28,904 nt of DNA, from assembly GCA_902470915.1 (NCBI GenBank), contig CABRIB010000014.1:1-28904 (forward strand), in the 5' to 3' direction. The notes under the pieces are model-generated. The model had not been told where the DNA came from and searched no databases. It saw only the letters and a program-made list of their open reading frames with translations. The position numbers and the translations under genes are program-made. The DNA comes from an uncultured Collinsella sp. Lineage in GTDB: Bacteria > Actinomycetota > Coriobacteriia > Coriobacteriales > Coriobacteriaceae. This document shows, piece by piece, positions 1 through 8,167 of the stretch (positions are counted from its first letter, which is position 1; each line of letters opens with the position of its first letter).

Positions 1-47
1 CTACACAAGGAGTATCGTCGGCAGCGTCAGATGTGTATAAGAGACAG
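1..47 (+). other. Illumina P5/Nextera read-1 adapter (artefact)
   Basis: This is not genomic DNA. Bases 1-6 are the end of the P5 primer (CTACAC), 7-14 an 8-base i5 index (AAGGAGTA), and 15-47 the Nextera read-1 adapter ending in the transposase mosaic end AGATGTGTATAAGAGACAG. Reading frames that start here give the adapter peptides MCIRDR and MYKRQ. Genomic sequence begins at base 48. Confidence 0.98.
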
Positions 48-48
48 G

Positions 49-1860
49 CTAGCACGTCCCCTCGTTCGGCATCGTCCATGCATGGTGGTCGGTATGCAGC
101 AGTTCCTCGGCCAGCGGCGAGAGCGGTGCGCCCAAGAACTCGCGGTAGCACGCCTGGACATCGGGGTTCTCGTGCGAGAAGCGAATGTCCGCCTTCGCAT
201 CGAGGCCCCAGAGCACCTGGCCACGCTCGGCTGCCAGCTCGCAACCGTCGTGGATGGGCTGACCGCCGCCACCGACACAGCCGCCCGGGCATGCCATAAC
301 CTCGACGAAGTCATAACTCGCACGGCCGTCGCGAATCGCGTCGAGCAGGCGGGCGGCGTTGCCCAGCCCGTGCGCCACGGCAACGCGCACCTTGGTGCCA
401 TCAATATCGGCGACGGCTTCCTTCCAGCCATCCAGGCCACGCACGTCGGTAAAGAAATCCGCATCGGGGTTCTTGCCCGTCACCAGGTAATATGCCGAGC
501 GCACGGCGGCCTCCATCACGCCGCCCGTGGCGCCAAAGATCACGCCCGCGCCCGTGCCAAAGCCCAGCGGCGTATCGAGCGGCTCCTCGGTAAGCGTGTC
601 GACGCTCACGTGGCTCGCGCGGATCATGCGCACCATCTCGCGCACCGTCAGCGCAACGTCCACATCGGGCGCGCCGCCCTCGCCCACCATGCTCGGCAGC
701 GCGCACTCGGCCTTCTTGGCCGTGCACGGCATCACGGACACCACAAACAGGCACTCGGGCTCCACGCCCAGCACCTTGGCGTAATAGGTCTTGGCGATAG
801 CGCCGAACATCTGCTGCGGAGACTTGGACGTAGACAGGCTGTCGACAAACTCCGGATAGCGCGCCTTCACAAAGCGCACCCAACCCGGGCAGCAGCTCGT
901 AAACATGGGCCAGCCGCGGCTATCGCCCTCGCCCTTGGCGGCGGCGCCCAGGCGCTCGAGCAGCTCGGAGCCCTCCTCCATAATGGTGAGGTCGGCCGAA
1001 AAATCGGTATCGAACACGTACTCAAAGCCCACACGGCGCAGCGCGCACGCCAGGCGCTCGACGGTGGCCTCCTCACGCGGAATGCCGAGTTCCTCGCCCC
1101 AAGCGCTACGCACGGCCGGCGCGATCTGCACCAGCACGATCTTGCCGGGATCGGCGAGAGCATCGAACACGGTCTCGGTATCGTCACGCTCACGCAGCGC
1201 GCCCGTCGGGCAATGCGTAATGCACTGGCCGCATGCAACGCAATCGGTCTTGCCAATCGGCGCGCGCCCGCGGGTACCCACGGCGGTATGCGTGGCGCGG
1301 TTGGTCAGGTCCCAAATCCCTAGGCCCTGCACACTCTCGCAAACCTTGATGCAGCGCATGCATTTAATGCACTTATCATTTTCGCGGATGATGGGAAAAT
1401 CGAAATCCCAGCCCTCGCCCGCCAAATGCCTTTGATACGGCAGATAGAAAATGCCCAGGTCATTGGCGATGGTCTGCAGGTTGCAGTTGCCGCTGCGCAC
1501 GCAGCTCGTGCACTGCGAATCGTGCTGGGACAGCAGCAGCTGCACGTTGGTGCGACGGGCTTCGCGCGCCTTGGGGCTGTTGGTGTGGACCACCATGCCG
1601 TCGAGCACGTAGTTGTTGCAGGCGGCAACCAGCTGGTCGCAGCCCTCAACCTCGACCACGCACACGCGGCAACCGCCGATCTCGTTTAGATCGCGCAGGT
1701 AGCACAGGGTAGGAATCTGAATGCCGACGGACTTGGCTGCGTCCAGGATCGTGGTGTGCTCGGGAACCACGACCTCGCAATTATCGATAGTGAGCTTGAC
1801 CATATTGTGCGCTCCGTTTTCGGTGTTGTCGCTGACGGTGGTTTTGTTGGGCTCTACCAT
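49..1860 (-). CDS. hydA: [FeFe] hydrogenase catalytic subunit
   Basis: Catalyses reversible hydrogen production or uptake in the cytoplasm. Seen in the 603-aa product: a [2Fe-2S] domain (C53, C64, C67, C81), a His-Cys cluster motif (H113, C117, C120, C126), two [4Fe-4S] motifs (C164/167/170/174 and C207/210/213/217), then all three H-cluster signatures: TSCCPGW at 321-327, MPCTAKKAE at 377-385 and the EVMACPGGC region at 520-528. Every cluster ligand and the proton-relay Cys (C323) is present, as in CpI/HndD-type group A enzymes. The ATG at 1860 follows GGAGGGAGG and overlaps the upstream stop by 7 bases, suggesting translational coupling. An ATG at 1803 (GGAG, 8-base spacing) would give the more usual N-terminus MVKLTID. 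The TAG stop at 49-51 lies next to the adapter, so the gene is complete. No maturase genes or HydC/NuoE-like gene are in view. Confidence 0.95.
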   Translation of the reverse strand: MVEPNKTTVSDNTENGAHNMVKLTIDNCEVVVPEHTTILDAAKSVGIQIPTLCYLRDLNEIGGCRVCVVEVEGCDQLVAACNNYVLDGMVVHTNSPKAREARRTNVQLLLSQHDSQCTSCVRSGNCNLQTIANDLGIFYLPYQRHLAGEGWDFDFPIIRENDKCIKCMRCIKVCESVQGLGIWDLTNRATHTAVGTRGRAPIGKTDCVACGQCITHCPTGALRERDDTETVFDALADPGKIVLVQIAPAVRSAWGEELGIPREEATVERLACALRRVGFEYVFDTDFSADLTIMEEGSELLERLGAAAKGEGDSRGWPMFTSCCPGWVRFVKARYPEFVDSLSTSKSPQQMFGAIAKTYYAKVLGVEPECLFVVSVMPCTAKKAECALPSMVGEGGAPDVDVALTVREMVRMIRASHVSVDTLTEEPLDTPLGFGTGAGVIFGATGGVMEAAVRSAYYLVTGKNPDADFFTDVRGLDGWKEAVADIDGTKVRVAVAHGLGNAARLLDAIRDGRASYDFVEVMACPGGCVGGGGQPIHDGCELAAERGQVLWGLDAKADIRFSHENPDVQACYREFLGAPLSPLAEELLHTDHHAWTMPNEGTC

Positions 1861-3686
1861 TCCAGGTTCCTCCCTCCGCGGAACGCGCCAAAGCCAAAGT
1901 GGTCGCAGCGCAGGCAGCGGCTCGCCTCCTGGCGTGCCTCCTCCTCGGTAAGGCCCTGTTCGACCAGATTCCAATCGTGAATGCGCTCGCCGGCCTCGCG
2001 CTCGCCCAGCTCGCAGCGGCCGCACTCGTGCTTGCCCTTAAATTGCACGGTCGGCAGCTCCACGTCGAGCTTAATCTTGTGGTCGAAGCCCAGGTAGTGG
2101 TCGATATTTGCCGAAGCCACGCGGCCGGCGTTGATAGCACGGATGACGGTGGCGGGGCCGGTCTGGCAGTCGCCGCCGCTAAAGAGGCCATCGAAGTTGG
2201 GCACGGCGCCGTCCGAATCGGTGACGACGCGACCCCACTTGCAGGCGATGCCCATGTCCTCAAACGGCTTGGAGTCGATGTCCTGACCAATGGCCACGAA
2301 CACGCGCTCGCAGGGGATGACCTGCTCGGGCGTGGCGGCGGCACGCGGGGCCGGGCGCCCACGGCGGGGCTCGCCGATAATCTGCGGCTGCACGCGCAGG
2401 CCCCTCACACGACCGTCCTCGCCCGTCTCGATGGCGAGCGGGGCCGTCAGCTCCAGCACCTCGCAGCCCTCGGCCTGGGCACCGGCGATCTCGGCGTCCT
2501 GGGCCGTCATATCGCAGATGCGGCGGCGGTAGACGATGCTTACCTTTTCGGCGCCGCAGCGCACGGCAGAGCGGGCCACGTCCATGGCCACGTTGCCGCC
2601 GCCGATAACGCACACGCGCTGGCCGCTCAGGTCGGGCAGCGCGTCGTCACCGATGGCGCGCAGCATCTTGACGGCCGACTCCACGCCGGGAGCCTCTTCG
2701 CCCGGAAGGCCGAGCTTCTTGTCGCTGTGGGCACCGATGGCCAGGTAGACGGCATCGAACTCGTCGCACAGGCGAGCGAGCTCCTCGCCGTTCACGGAGT
2801 GGTCGAGCTCCACGTCGATACCGACGCTCAAGATCCAGTCGATCTCGGCCTGCAGGCGCTCGCGCGGCAGACGGTAGCTGGGAATGCCATAGCGCAGCAT
2901 GCCGCCCAGGTGGTGGCGCTGCTCAAAAATGGTCACCTTGTGGCCCATCACGGCCAGGTAGTAAGCGCAGGAAAGACCGGCCGGGCCGCCGCCGATCACA
3001 GCGACGCGCTTACCGGTGTTGTCCACTACATGCGGCTTGTGGTCGTTGAGGTCGCTGTGCTCAACGGCAAAGCGCTTAAGAGCAAGGATATTCATGGGGT
3101 CGTCGACCATACCGCGGCGGCAGTGCATCTCGCAGGGATGCTCGCACACCAAGCCGCAGACGAGCGGCAGCGGGTTGTTCTTGCGGATGACCTTGACGGC
3201 ATCGGCATAGCGGCCGGCCTCGACGAGCGAGATATAACCGGGAATGTCGACGTGCGCCGGGCAGCCAGAAACGCACGGGACGCGGGCCTCGCGGTCAAAG
3301 CCGCAGGAGTGCTCGCGGATGTGATGCTCAAAATCGTCGCGGAAGCCGCGAATGGCCGTGAGCGCCATGGCGCCGGCCTCGTAGCCGATGGCGCAGTCGC
3401 TCGAAAGGTAGATGGTGCGGGCCGTGCGCTCAATCAGATTGAGCGTGGACTCATCGGCACGCCCTTCGAGCACATCAGCGAGCAGGTCGCTCAGCGCGCT
3501 CAGGCCCACGCGACAGGGCGTGCACTTGCCGCAGCTCTGGGTGGAGCACAGGTTGACGAGCGCTGCCGTAAACTCAACGGGACACGGAGCGAGCGAACTC
3601 ACCGCCAGACGACGTCCGAGCGCATCGTGCAGGTCGTCCATGACGGCCTGAGCGTGGCTGCGTTCCATAACATGCAGTCGAGCCAT
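1854..3686 (-). CDS. NuoF-type Fe-S domain fused to GltD-like FAD/NAD(P) oxidoreductase
   Basis: Probable electron-transfer partner of the adjacent hydrogenase, passing electrons between NAD(P)H and iron-sulfur clusters. Residues 47-100 of 610 carry only the C-terminal iron-sulfur module of NuoF/HydB (SCGKCTPCR at 51-59 plus C98). The FMN/NADH-binding part of NuoF is absent. From about 130 the protein resembles the glutamate synthase small subunit/NfnB family: an N-terminal Cys-rich region (C138, C142, C177, C181, C185, C189), an FAD motif GGGPAGL (232-238), a second dinucleotide motif GGGNVAMD (362-369), and a late CLRC motif. The ATG at 3686 has GAGGGG six to seven bases upstream; a further in-frame ATG at 3701 has no ribosome site. 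It ends in TAG overlapping the hydA start. The domain calls are firm; its role as the hydrogenase diaphorase is inferred from operon position. Confidence 0.88.
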   Translation of the reverse strand: MARLHVMERSHAQAVMDDLHDALGRRLAVSSLAPCPVEFTAALVNLCSTQSCGKCTPCRVGLSALSDLLADVLEGRADESTLNLIERTARTIYLSSDCAIGYEAGAMALTAIRGFRDDFEHHIREHSCGFDREARVPCVSGCPAHVDIPGYISLVEAGRYADAVKVIRKNNPLPLVCGLVCEHPCEMHCRRGMVDDPMNILALKRFAVEHSDLNDHKPHVVDNTGKRVAVIGGGPAGLSCAYYLAVMGHKVTIFEQRHHLGGMLRYGIPSYRLPRERLQAEIDWILSVGIDVELDHSVNGEELARLCDEFDAVYLAIGAHSDKKLGLPGEEAPGVESAVKMLRAIGDDALPDLSGQRVCVIGGGNVAMDVARSAVRCGAEKVSIVYRRRICDMTAQDAEIAGAQAEGCEVLELTAPLAIETGEDGRVRGLRVQPQIIGEPRRGRPAPRAAATPEQVIPCERVFVAIGQDIDSKPFEDMGIACKWGRVVTDSDGAVPNFDGLFSGGDCQTGPATVIRAINAGRVASANIDHYLGFDHKIKLDVELPTVQFKGKHECGRCELGEREAGERIHDWNLVEQGLTEEEARQEASRCLRCDHFGFGAFRGGRNLEW

Positions 3687-3916
3687 AAGATCCCCTCTCA
3701 CATGGCAACCCGGAGGCGAGGCCGGGCGAAATTGCTACACGCACAACACTGACCTAAAAAGTTGTGAGGTCTCCATACGGTTCGGCAGGCGGTATAAAAT
3801 GTCACCCTCAGCGGTGAAATAGAACATTACCGCAGATAAATGCCATATTTGATAAAACGCGTTACCAAATTGCAATATTCAATGTGAAAAAGAGCGCCTT
3901 ACTATTTTTCCTTTTT

Positions 3917-3978
3917 GATCCGTTTTCCTCCGTCTCCTTCGGATCACATGATCCCTTGGGAACGGAGGAAAACGGATC
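3917..3978. repeat. 17-bp perfect inverted repeat, terminator-like hairpin
   Basis: Arms at 3917-3933 (GATCCGTTTTCCTCCGT) and 3962-3978 are exact reverse complements around a 28-base centre. The right arm is followed on the plus strand by GTTTTT, so it could terminate plus transcripts, but both flanking genes run on the minus strand, where no T-run follows. The centre and right arm (3949-3973) resemble 28565-28590 (TGATCCCTTGGG then CGGAG and an A-run), which suggests a dispersed intergenic element. Confidence 0.6.
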
Positions 3979-3982
3979 GTTT

Positions 3983-4015
3983 TTGGTGCAAAAGGGCCAG
4001 GTTTGTTTGCACCAA
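3983..4015. repeat. GGTGCA palindromic element, copy 1 (short)
   Basis: A 10-bp perfect inverted repeat, TTGGTGCAAA at 3983-3992 and TTTGCACCAA at 4006-4015, enclosing an AGGGCCAGGT-like core. It lies just downstream of the EFR1-protein stop. It resembles half of the longer elements at 14851-14917 and 25991-26050. No T-run follows on the minus strand, so it is not a classic terminator for that gene. Confidence 0.6.
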
Positions 4016-4026
4016 TCTCACTTGCG

Positions 4027-4788
4027 CTAGATAAAGAGCTCGCATTCCTTCCGCACGACGCAAACCTTGCTCAGCATCTGGGAAACAGCGGATAGCTTGT
4101 TGGAATCAGCCTTACGAGCACCTCGCGGACATACGGCAATGCAGCGCATGCAGGAGATGCACGCCTCGCCAGCTGCTCGTTTGGGGTCACCCTTGTCGAT
4201 AGCACAAACGGGGCACGCCGCGGCGCATGCACCGCAGGAAACGCAATCCTCTGTTGCCTCGGGTGCCATGCGGTGACCTCCAGCTTGTTTATAAGGACGA
4301 TTGCCGGGGATAGAGGGCTCGGACGCATCCTCAGCCAACAGCTTTTGCTGAATTTGCTGAGCAAACTCAGCAAGCTGCGCCGCATCCTGCGCATCCGGAC
4401 GACCGGCAGCAAACTGTCGCGCAATGGAATGTTCTGCAATGGCTGCAACTGCCGCGATCACCCGGAATCCCGCATGCTTCGCAACGTCCTCCAGCTCTAC
4501 GAGCGTGTCCTCAAACGCGCGGTTTCCGTATACACAAACCAAAACAGCCCGAGCCCCGTTGCCGCGCACCATGCCCAACCGGTCAGCCACCACAGCCGGG
4601 ATTCTACCGGCATACGCCGGCACAGAGATTACGGCCACGTCGTCCTCAGTCATCGAGACAGCGTTGAAATCCAACCCGCTATCGGTCAGATCGACGGTAA
4701 CGGTATTCTTGCCCAGTGCTCCGGCCACAAGGCCTGACACCTTCTGCGTTCCACCCGTCGGACTAAACACAATTTCGAATACGCTCAT
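4027..4788 (-). CDS. EFR1-family flavodoxin-ferredoxin protein
   Basis: Small cytoplasmic electron carrier of 253 aa joining a flavodoxin-like domain to a two-cluster ferredoxin. The FMN phosphate-binding loop SPTGGTQ is at 9-15. Residues 50-125 keep the flavodoxin pattern (VAVISVPAYAGRIP, AVLVCVYGNR). The C-terminal part has two [4Fe-4S] motifs: C182/185/188/192 and C210/213/216/220. The ATG at 4788 follows GGGGAGGG about 9 bases upstream; an in-frame ATG further out (4815) is less well placed. The stop is TAG. It points the same way as the hydrogenase operon but is 340 bases from it with palindromes between, so it is probably a separate transcript. The specific partner is unknown. Confidence 0.9.
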   Translation of the reverse strand: MSVFEIVFSPTGGTQKVSGLVAGALGKNTVTVDLTDSGLDFNAVSMTEDDVAVISVPAYAGRIPAVVADRLGMVRGNGARAVLVCVYGNRAFEDTLVELEDVAKHAGFRVIAAVAAIAEHSIARQFAAGRPDAQDAAQLAEFAQQIQQKLLAEDASEPSIPGNRPYKQAGGHRMAPEATEDCVSCGACAAACPVCAIDKGDPKRAAGEACISCMRCIAVCPRGARKADSNKLSAVSQMLSKVCVVRKECELFI

Positions 4789-5340
4789 CGAGGCACCCTC
4801 CCCTACGCCTGGCAACGCGTCAAGCCGCTTTCACATCCAGCCAGAGTATACGGCACGTGGGGTCCCCGTTTTAATGCACCAAGCACCCCAATGCACCCAC
4901 CCTACGCTGTCTGCCTCTTCGTTTTGTATAAATTACGGTACAAATTGTATATATTTACGGGATACCGCTGTGTTCTCCTGAGGTACCCCATCCTAGCCCG
5001 TGCAAAAAACGGAGTATTCTGCAACGTAACCACGCCAGCACCGCCGCGGGTGGGCAAAACTGTAGGGCGCCGTATCATTCTAAGTCCCGACATGGCGAGA
5101 ATGACGCGCCCCTGCTCCGGAAAACGGCGAAATCTGACTCAGAACGCTCGCCAGGGATATCCGAAGGCCACCGTTGGCGACGTCGGATCATATGCAGACA
5201 ACTCGAACTGCAGAATACTCCAAAAAATGCACGGCGCACCCCATGGGGCCCATTGCTGCATGGCAGAAAATAGGTCCTCAGCATCCCCCAGATGCATTCC
5301 CGAGAAAATCAAGTTTGAATTAGCGATGGACACGGCAAAC
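4789..5340. other. Gene-free stretch with AT-rich island
   Basis: About 550 bases with no credible gene; the frames that stay open here are short, overlapping and unlike the neighbouring genes in composition. At 4925-4962 an AT-rich island carries a direct repeat (TTGTATAAATTACGG then TTGTATATATTTACGG) that may hold the minus-strand promoter of the EFR1-family gene. A 233-base segment bounded by inverted repeats (5000-5232) is listed separately. Confidence 0.4.
5000..5232. repeat. 233-bp segment bounded by 24-bp inverted repeats
   Basis: The ends at 5000-5023 and 5209-5232 are inverted repeats matching at 18 of 24 bases: GTGCA, then a six-base A-tract or T-tract, then GGAGTATTCTGCA. The six-base tract is A-rich at one end and T-rich at the other, so it differs while its length is kept. 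The interior has no open frame with gene-like codon use. This could be a miniature inverted-repeat element or a structured RNA. I see no clear target-site duplication. Confidence 0.5.
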
Positions 5341-5373
5341 AAAAGGGCCCGAGCGTTGTTTGCTCGGGCCCTT
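5332..5373 (-). terminator. Rho-independent terminator of the helicase gene
   Basis: A 12-bp GC-rich stem (5343-5354 with 5362-5373, core GGGCCCGAGC) and a 7-base loop, followed on the minus strand by TTTTGTTT. It lies 33 bases past the helicase stop. Confidence 0.85.
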
Positions 5374-5405
5374 AGCTTGTCTCACGCTAGCGTGCGATGT
5401 GTATG

Positions 5406-7649
5406 TTACTTGCGCTTGCCGCCGCCGTCACCGGGGCGACGGGAGCTGCCGCCGCGCTTGCCGCCACGGCTGTTGCCATAGCTGCCACGGTTATCGCGAC
5501 CGCCGGCACGGCCGCCACGGGAGCCGGCCTGGTTGCCACCACGAGCGCCACGATAGCCGCCACGACGCTCCTCGCGGGTGTCGTCGTAGTTGCGCCAGTC
5601 ATCGCGACGATCGCGGCTGGCACGCGGGTCGCGACGATCGCGCGACTCATTCGAACGACCGGCGCCGCTGCGGCCGCCATTGCTGCGAGCACCCTCGCGA
5701 CGCTCGCCGCCGCGGCTACCGCGCTCTTCAAAGCGCTTGCCGCCACGGGACTCACCGCCACGGGCACCTCGCTCACCACGGCCTTCGCCGCCACGGCGCT
5801 CATCGCGCCCGCCGCGCTCGCCATCGCGACCGGAGCGACGACGGTCACCCGAGCCGCGCTTGCCGCCGCGCGAACCACGGCCTTCGTCCTCGCGCTCAAC
5901 ACGACGACGACCGCCACGGTCCTCGTCCTCACGACGGCGGCGGTGTGCCTCGCCCTGGAACTGCTTGGCGCGACGCTCGGCACGGTTGCCGCGCGGGCCC
6001 TGCTCAACAGCACCGCCGCGCTCCTCGGCAGCCACCTCGCGAGCCACGCTCTCCACGGCCTCGTCCACGCGAGCCTGAACGCCCTCGCGCACGCGGGTCT
6101 TGCCGCCGCGCTTGGGACGGCTCGGGCGCTCGCCGTCGCCGCGACGCTCGTCGCGACCGCGGTTGGAACGACCGGCCACATCGCCGTAATCGTCGCCGTT
6201 GCGCTTGCCGTCGCAACGTGCCTGCTCGAGCTTCTTCTTGCTCTTGGACTTGCCGCGCTTGGTCTTCTTCTTCACCTTAAAGGCCGCAGGGTCGCGCTCG
6301 GGGTCAACCGCGGGCGGATTGGGGCCCACATGCAGGTCGCCGGCCTCGTAGATGTCGGCCGTCTTGTCCATGAGTTTCTCGATCTCGTAGAACTCATCGA
6401 CGTCCTGCTCGGTCACAAACGTAATGGCCCAGCCCAGCTCGCCGGCACGGCCCGTGCGGCCGATGCGGTGGATGTAGTCGGTCGGCTCGGCCGGCACGTC
6501 AAAGTTCACGACATAGCGCACATCGCTGATGTCGATGCCGCGGGCAAGCACGTCGGTTGCCACCAGCACGTCGACGGTGCCGTCGCGGAAGGCCGAAAGC
6601 GCGCGCTCGCGCTGGGCCTGGCTGCGGTTGCCGTGGATCGCGGCGGCCTTGATGCCCTTGCGCTCCAGACGGCGGCAGCAGCTGTCGGCGCGGTGCTTGG
6701 TACGCATAAAGACGATAGTGCGCTCCGGGCCCTCCTTTTTGAGGAACTCGGGCAGCAGGTTGTTCTTGGCCTCGATGGACACCGGGAACACAAACTGGTC
6801 GACGGTGTCGGCGGTCGACGTGGCAGGCGCGATCTCTACGCGGGCCGGGTCGCTCACCAGGTCGGTAATCTCGCCCACGGCCTCCTCGTCGAGCGTGGCC
6901 GAGAACAGCAGCGTCTGACGCTCGGCCGGCGTCTCGCGCACAATACGGCGAACGGCGGGCAAAAAGCCCATGTCGAGCATGCGGTCGGCCTCGTCCAGCA
7001 CCAGCACCTTGACCTCGTCCAGGTGGCAGGCGCCCTGCTCGATCAGGTCAACCAGACGGCCCGGCGTAGCGACCAGGATGTCACAGCCGTACTTGAGCGC
7101 CGCGGTCTGCGGCTTGTAGCTCACGCCGCCCACGACGGTCACGGCGACATGGCCAGTGACGTCGGCAATCTTGCTCGCGACCTCGTCGATCTGCTGGGCA
7201 AGCTCGCGCGTGGGGGTGATGACGAGCATCAAGGGACCGCGACCGTTGCCCTCGGGCTTCTTGGCGCCGCGACGGCGGTTGCGACCGCCACGCTCGCGCA
7301 CGGGCTTGGGCGGAGCGATGTGCTCCAGGTTGTTCATGGTCGGCAGCAAGAAGGCGGCCGTCTTGCCGGTGCCGGTCTGAGCAGCGGCAAGCAGGTCGCG
7401 GCCCTCGAGCACCACGGGGATCGAGCCAGCCTGGACAGGCGTGGGCGCCGTGTAGCCTAGGTTCTCGATAGCACGAAGCATCTCGTCGGAAAGCCCCAGC
7501 TCGTCAAAGGCGGGCAGGCTCTCGGTAGCGGACTCGACGGCCTGGGCAGCATTTGCCTCGTCGGCGGCATCGAAGGCAGCCTGGGTCATGGCCTCGCGGG
7601 CCTCGTCCAGAATCTCGGCGTCCGTGACGTCGGATACAGAATTACGCAT
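5406..7649 (-). CDS. DEAD-box ATP-dependent RNA helicase with long RG-rich tail
   Basis: ATP-dependent RNA remodelling enzyme of the RhlE/DeaD group, cytoplasmic, 747 aa. Motifs in order: a Q-motif region (F48 to Q73), QTGTGKT (91-97), PTREL (146-150), TPGR (195-198), DEAD (219-222), SAT (250-252), the ATDVLARGIDI region (364-374) and HRIGRTGR (394-401). A basic insert (about 113-138) follows motif I. Residues 455-747, nearly 40% of the protein, are low-complexity and rich in Arg, Gly, Asp, Glu and Ser. The ATG at 7649 has AAGGA 10 bases upstream; a GTG at 7685 is less likely. A strong terminator follows. Such helicases often act in ribosome assembly or cold adaptation; no dedicated RNA-binding fold is visible in the tail. 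Confidence 0.93.
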   Translation of the reverse strand: MRNSVSDVTDAEILDEAREAMTQAAFDAADEANAAQAVESATESLPAFDELGLSDEMLRAIENLGYTAPTPVQAGSIPVVLEGRDLLAAAQTGTGKTAAFLLPTMNNLEHIAPPKPVRERGGRNRRRGAKKPEGNGRGPLMLVITPTRELAQQIDEVASKIADVTGHVAVTVVGGVSYKPQTAALKYGCDILVATPGRLVDLIEQGACHLDEVKVLVLDEADRMLDMGFLPAVRRIVRETPAERQTLLFSATLDEEAVGEITDLVSDPARVEIAPATSTADTVDQFVFPVSIEAKNNLLPEFLKKEGPERTIVFMRTKHRADSCCRRLERKGIKAAAIHGNRSQAQRERALSAFRDGTVDVLVATDVLARGIDISDVRYVVNFDVPAEPTDYIHRIGRTGRAGELGWAITFVTEQDVDEFYEIEKLMDKTADIYEAGDLHVGPNPPAVDPERDPAAFKVKKKTKRGKSKSKKKLEQARCDGKRNGDDYGDVAGRSNRGRDERRGDGERPSRPKRGGKTRVREGVQARVDEAVESVAREVAAEERGGAVEQGPRGNRAERRAKQFQGEAHRRRREDEDRGGRRRVEREDEGRGSRGGKRGSGDRRRSGRDGERGGRDERRGGEGRGERGARGGESRGGKRFEERGSRGGERREGARSNGGRSGAGRSNESRDRRDPRASRDRRDDWRNYDDTREERRGGYRGARGGNQAGSRGGRAGGRDNRGSYGNSRGGKRGGSSRRPGDGGGKRK

Positions 7650-7920
7650 ATGTTGTTGTTCCTTATCTGCACGCGCAATGGGCACGGCATGCGGCCGCGC
7701 GGGCGTGCTTGGTAGTGCGCTAATACATACAAAAACAGGTGCGCACAGAGAGGACGTTGCTCAGCACGCTGGCGATCGCTTTGGCAGCCCTATCACGCGC
7801 CGTCCAGACGCAGCAGCTCTAAGCGATGGAGCAGATTCGCCGCCGGTTAGTATACCCGCACTCCGTATGCCCCCACGTAAACCACAGATGACGAGGTGGA
7901 CGGGGCGGGCCTGGCCGATT

Positions 7921-7977
7921 GTCTCAATCTGTAACAGATGCAGGGCAAAACCGGGTCCAAATGTTACAGAACAAGAC
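7921..7977. repeat. 57-bp palindromic repeat, array A (single unit)
   Basis: One unit: left arm GTCTCAATCTGTAACA, a 25-base centre, right arm TGTTACAGAACAAGAC. The inner 8 bp of the arms pair perfectly. The outer part of the right arm carries an AACA variant also seen in the unit at 18308, which weakens the stem. It has exactly the same length as the ten other units in the window and is the most isolated. Confidence 0.85.
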
Positions 7978-8025
7978 AGAGGGGGATTTCCGTCCAGTCC
8001 AAACCAAATCTCTCGCCCTTCCTGC

Positions 8026-8049
8026 AATTTCGAACATGTGGCCTATAAT
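8026..8049 (+). promoter_or_regulatory. Possible promoter of the FHA-protein gene
   Basis: TATAAT at 8044-8049 is a perfect -10 hexamer, but no good -35 lies 16-18 bases upstream. It is 119 bases before the GTG start and on the correct strand. Confidence 0.35.
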
Positions 8050-8167
8050 GTTGCTTTGGTTGCGCTATATATTGCGCAGCCATTTCGCAGCCATTTAATA
8101 CGTCTCCCACCGGGAGCCATTAATTCCTATCGCCATATTGGCTAGGAAGCAATCAAAGGAGGTATCC

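Larger units (their letters stand above)
3687..4026. other. Gene-free stretch upstream of the hydrogenase operon
   Basis: About 340 bases without a credible gene. The part next to the operon (about 3760-3900) is clearly AT-rich compared with the flanking genes and probably holds the minus-strand promoter, but I could not find a convincing -35/-10 pair. The far part (3917-4015) holds two palindromic elements listed separately. Confidence 0.5.
7650..8167. other. Divergent gene-free stretch (helicase / FHA gene)
   Basis: About 520 bases between divergent genes. It holds one 57-bp palindromic repeat (7921-7977) and a TATAAT box near the FHA gene, both listed separately. The helicase probably has a long 5' leader here, but I cannot place its promoter. 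No gene is seen. Confidence 0.5.

Noticed and set aside
31..1323. Long plus-strand open frames at the left end starting MCIRDR or MYKRQ
   Set aside because: They start inside the Nextera adapter and run antisense to hydA; the peptides are the known translation of the adapter.
4891..5481. A 196-codon plus-strand open frame
   Set aside because: It runs through an AT-rich promoter-like island, an inverted-repeat element and the helicase terminator, and has no recognisable domain.
5397..7460. A 687-codon Ala-rich open frame opposite the helicase
   Set aside because: It is antisense to an RG-rich coding region and has low-complexity composition only.
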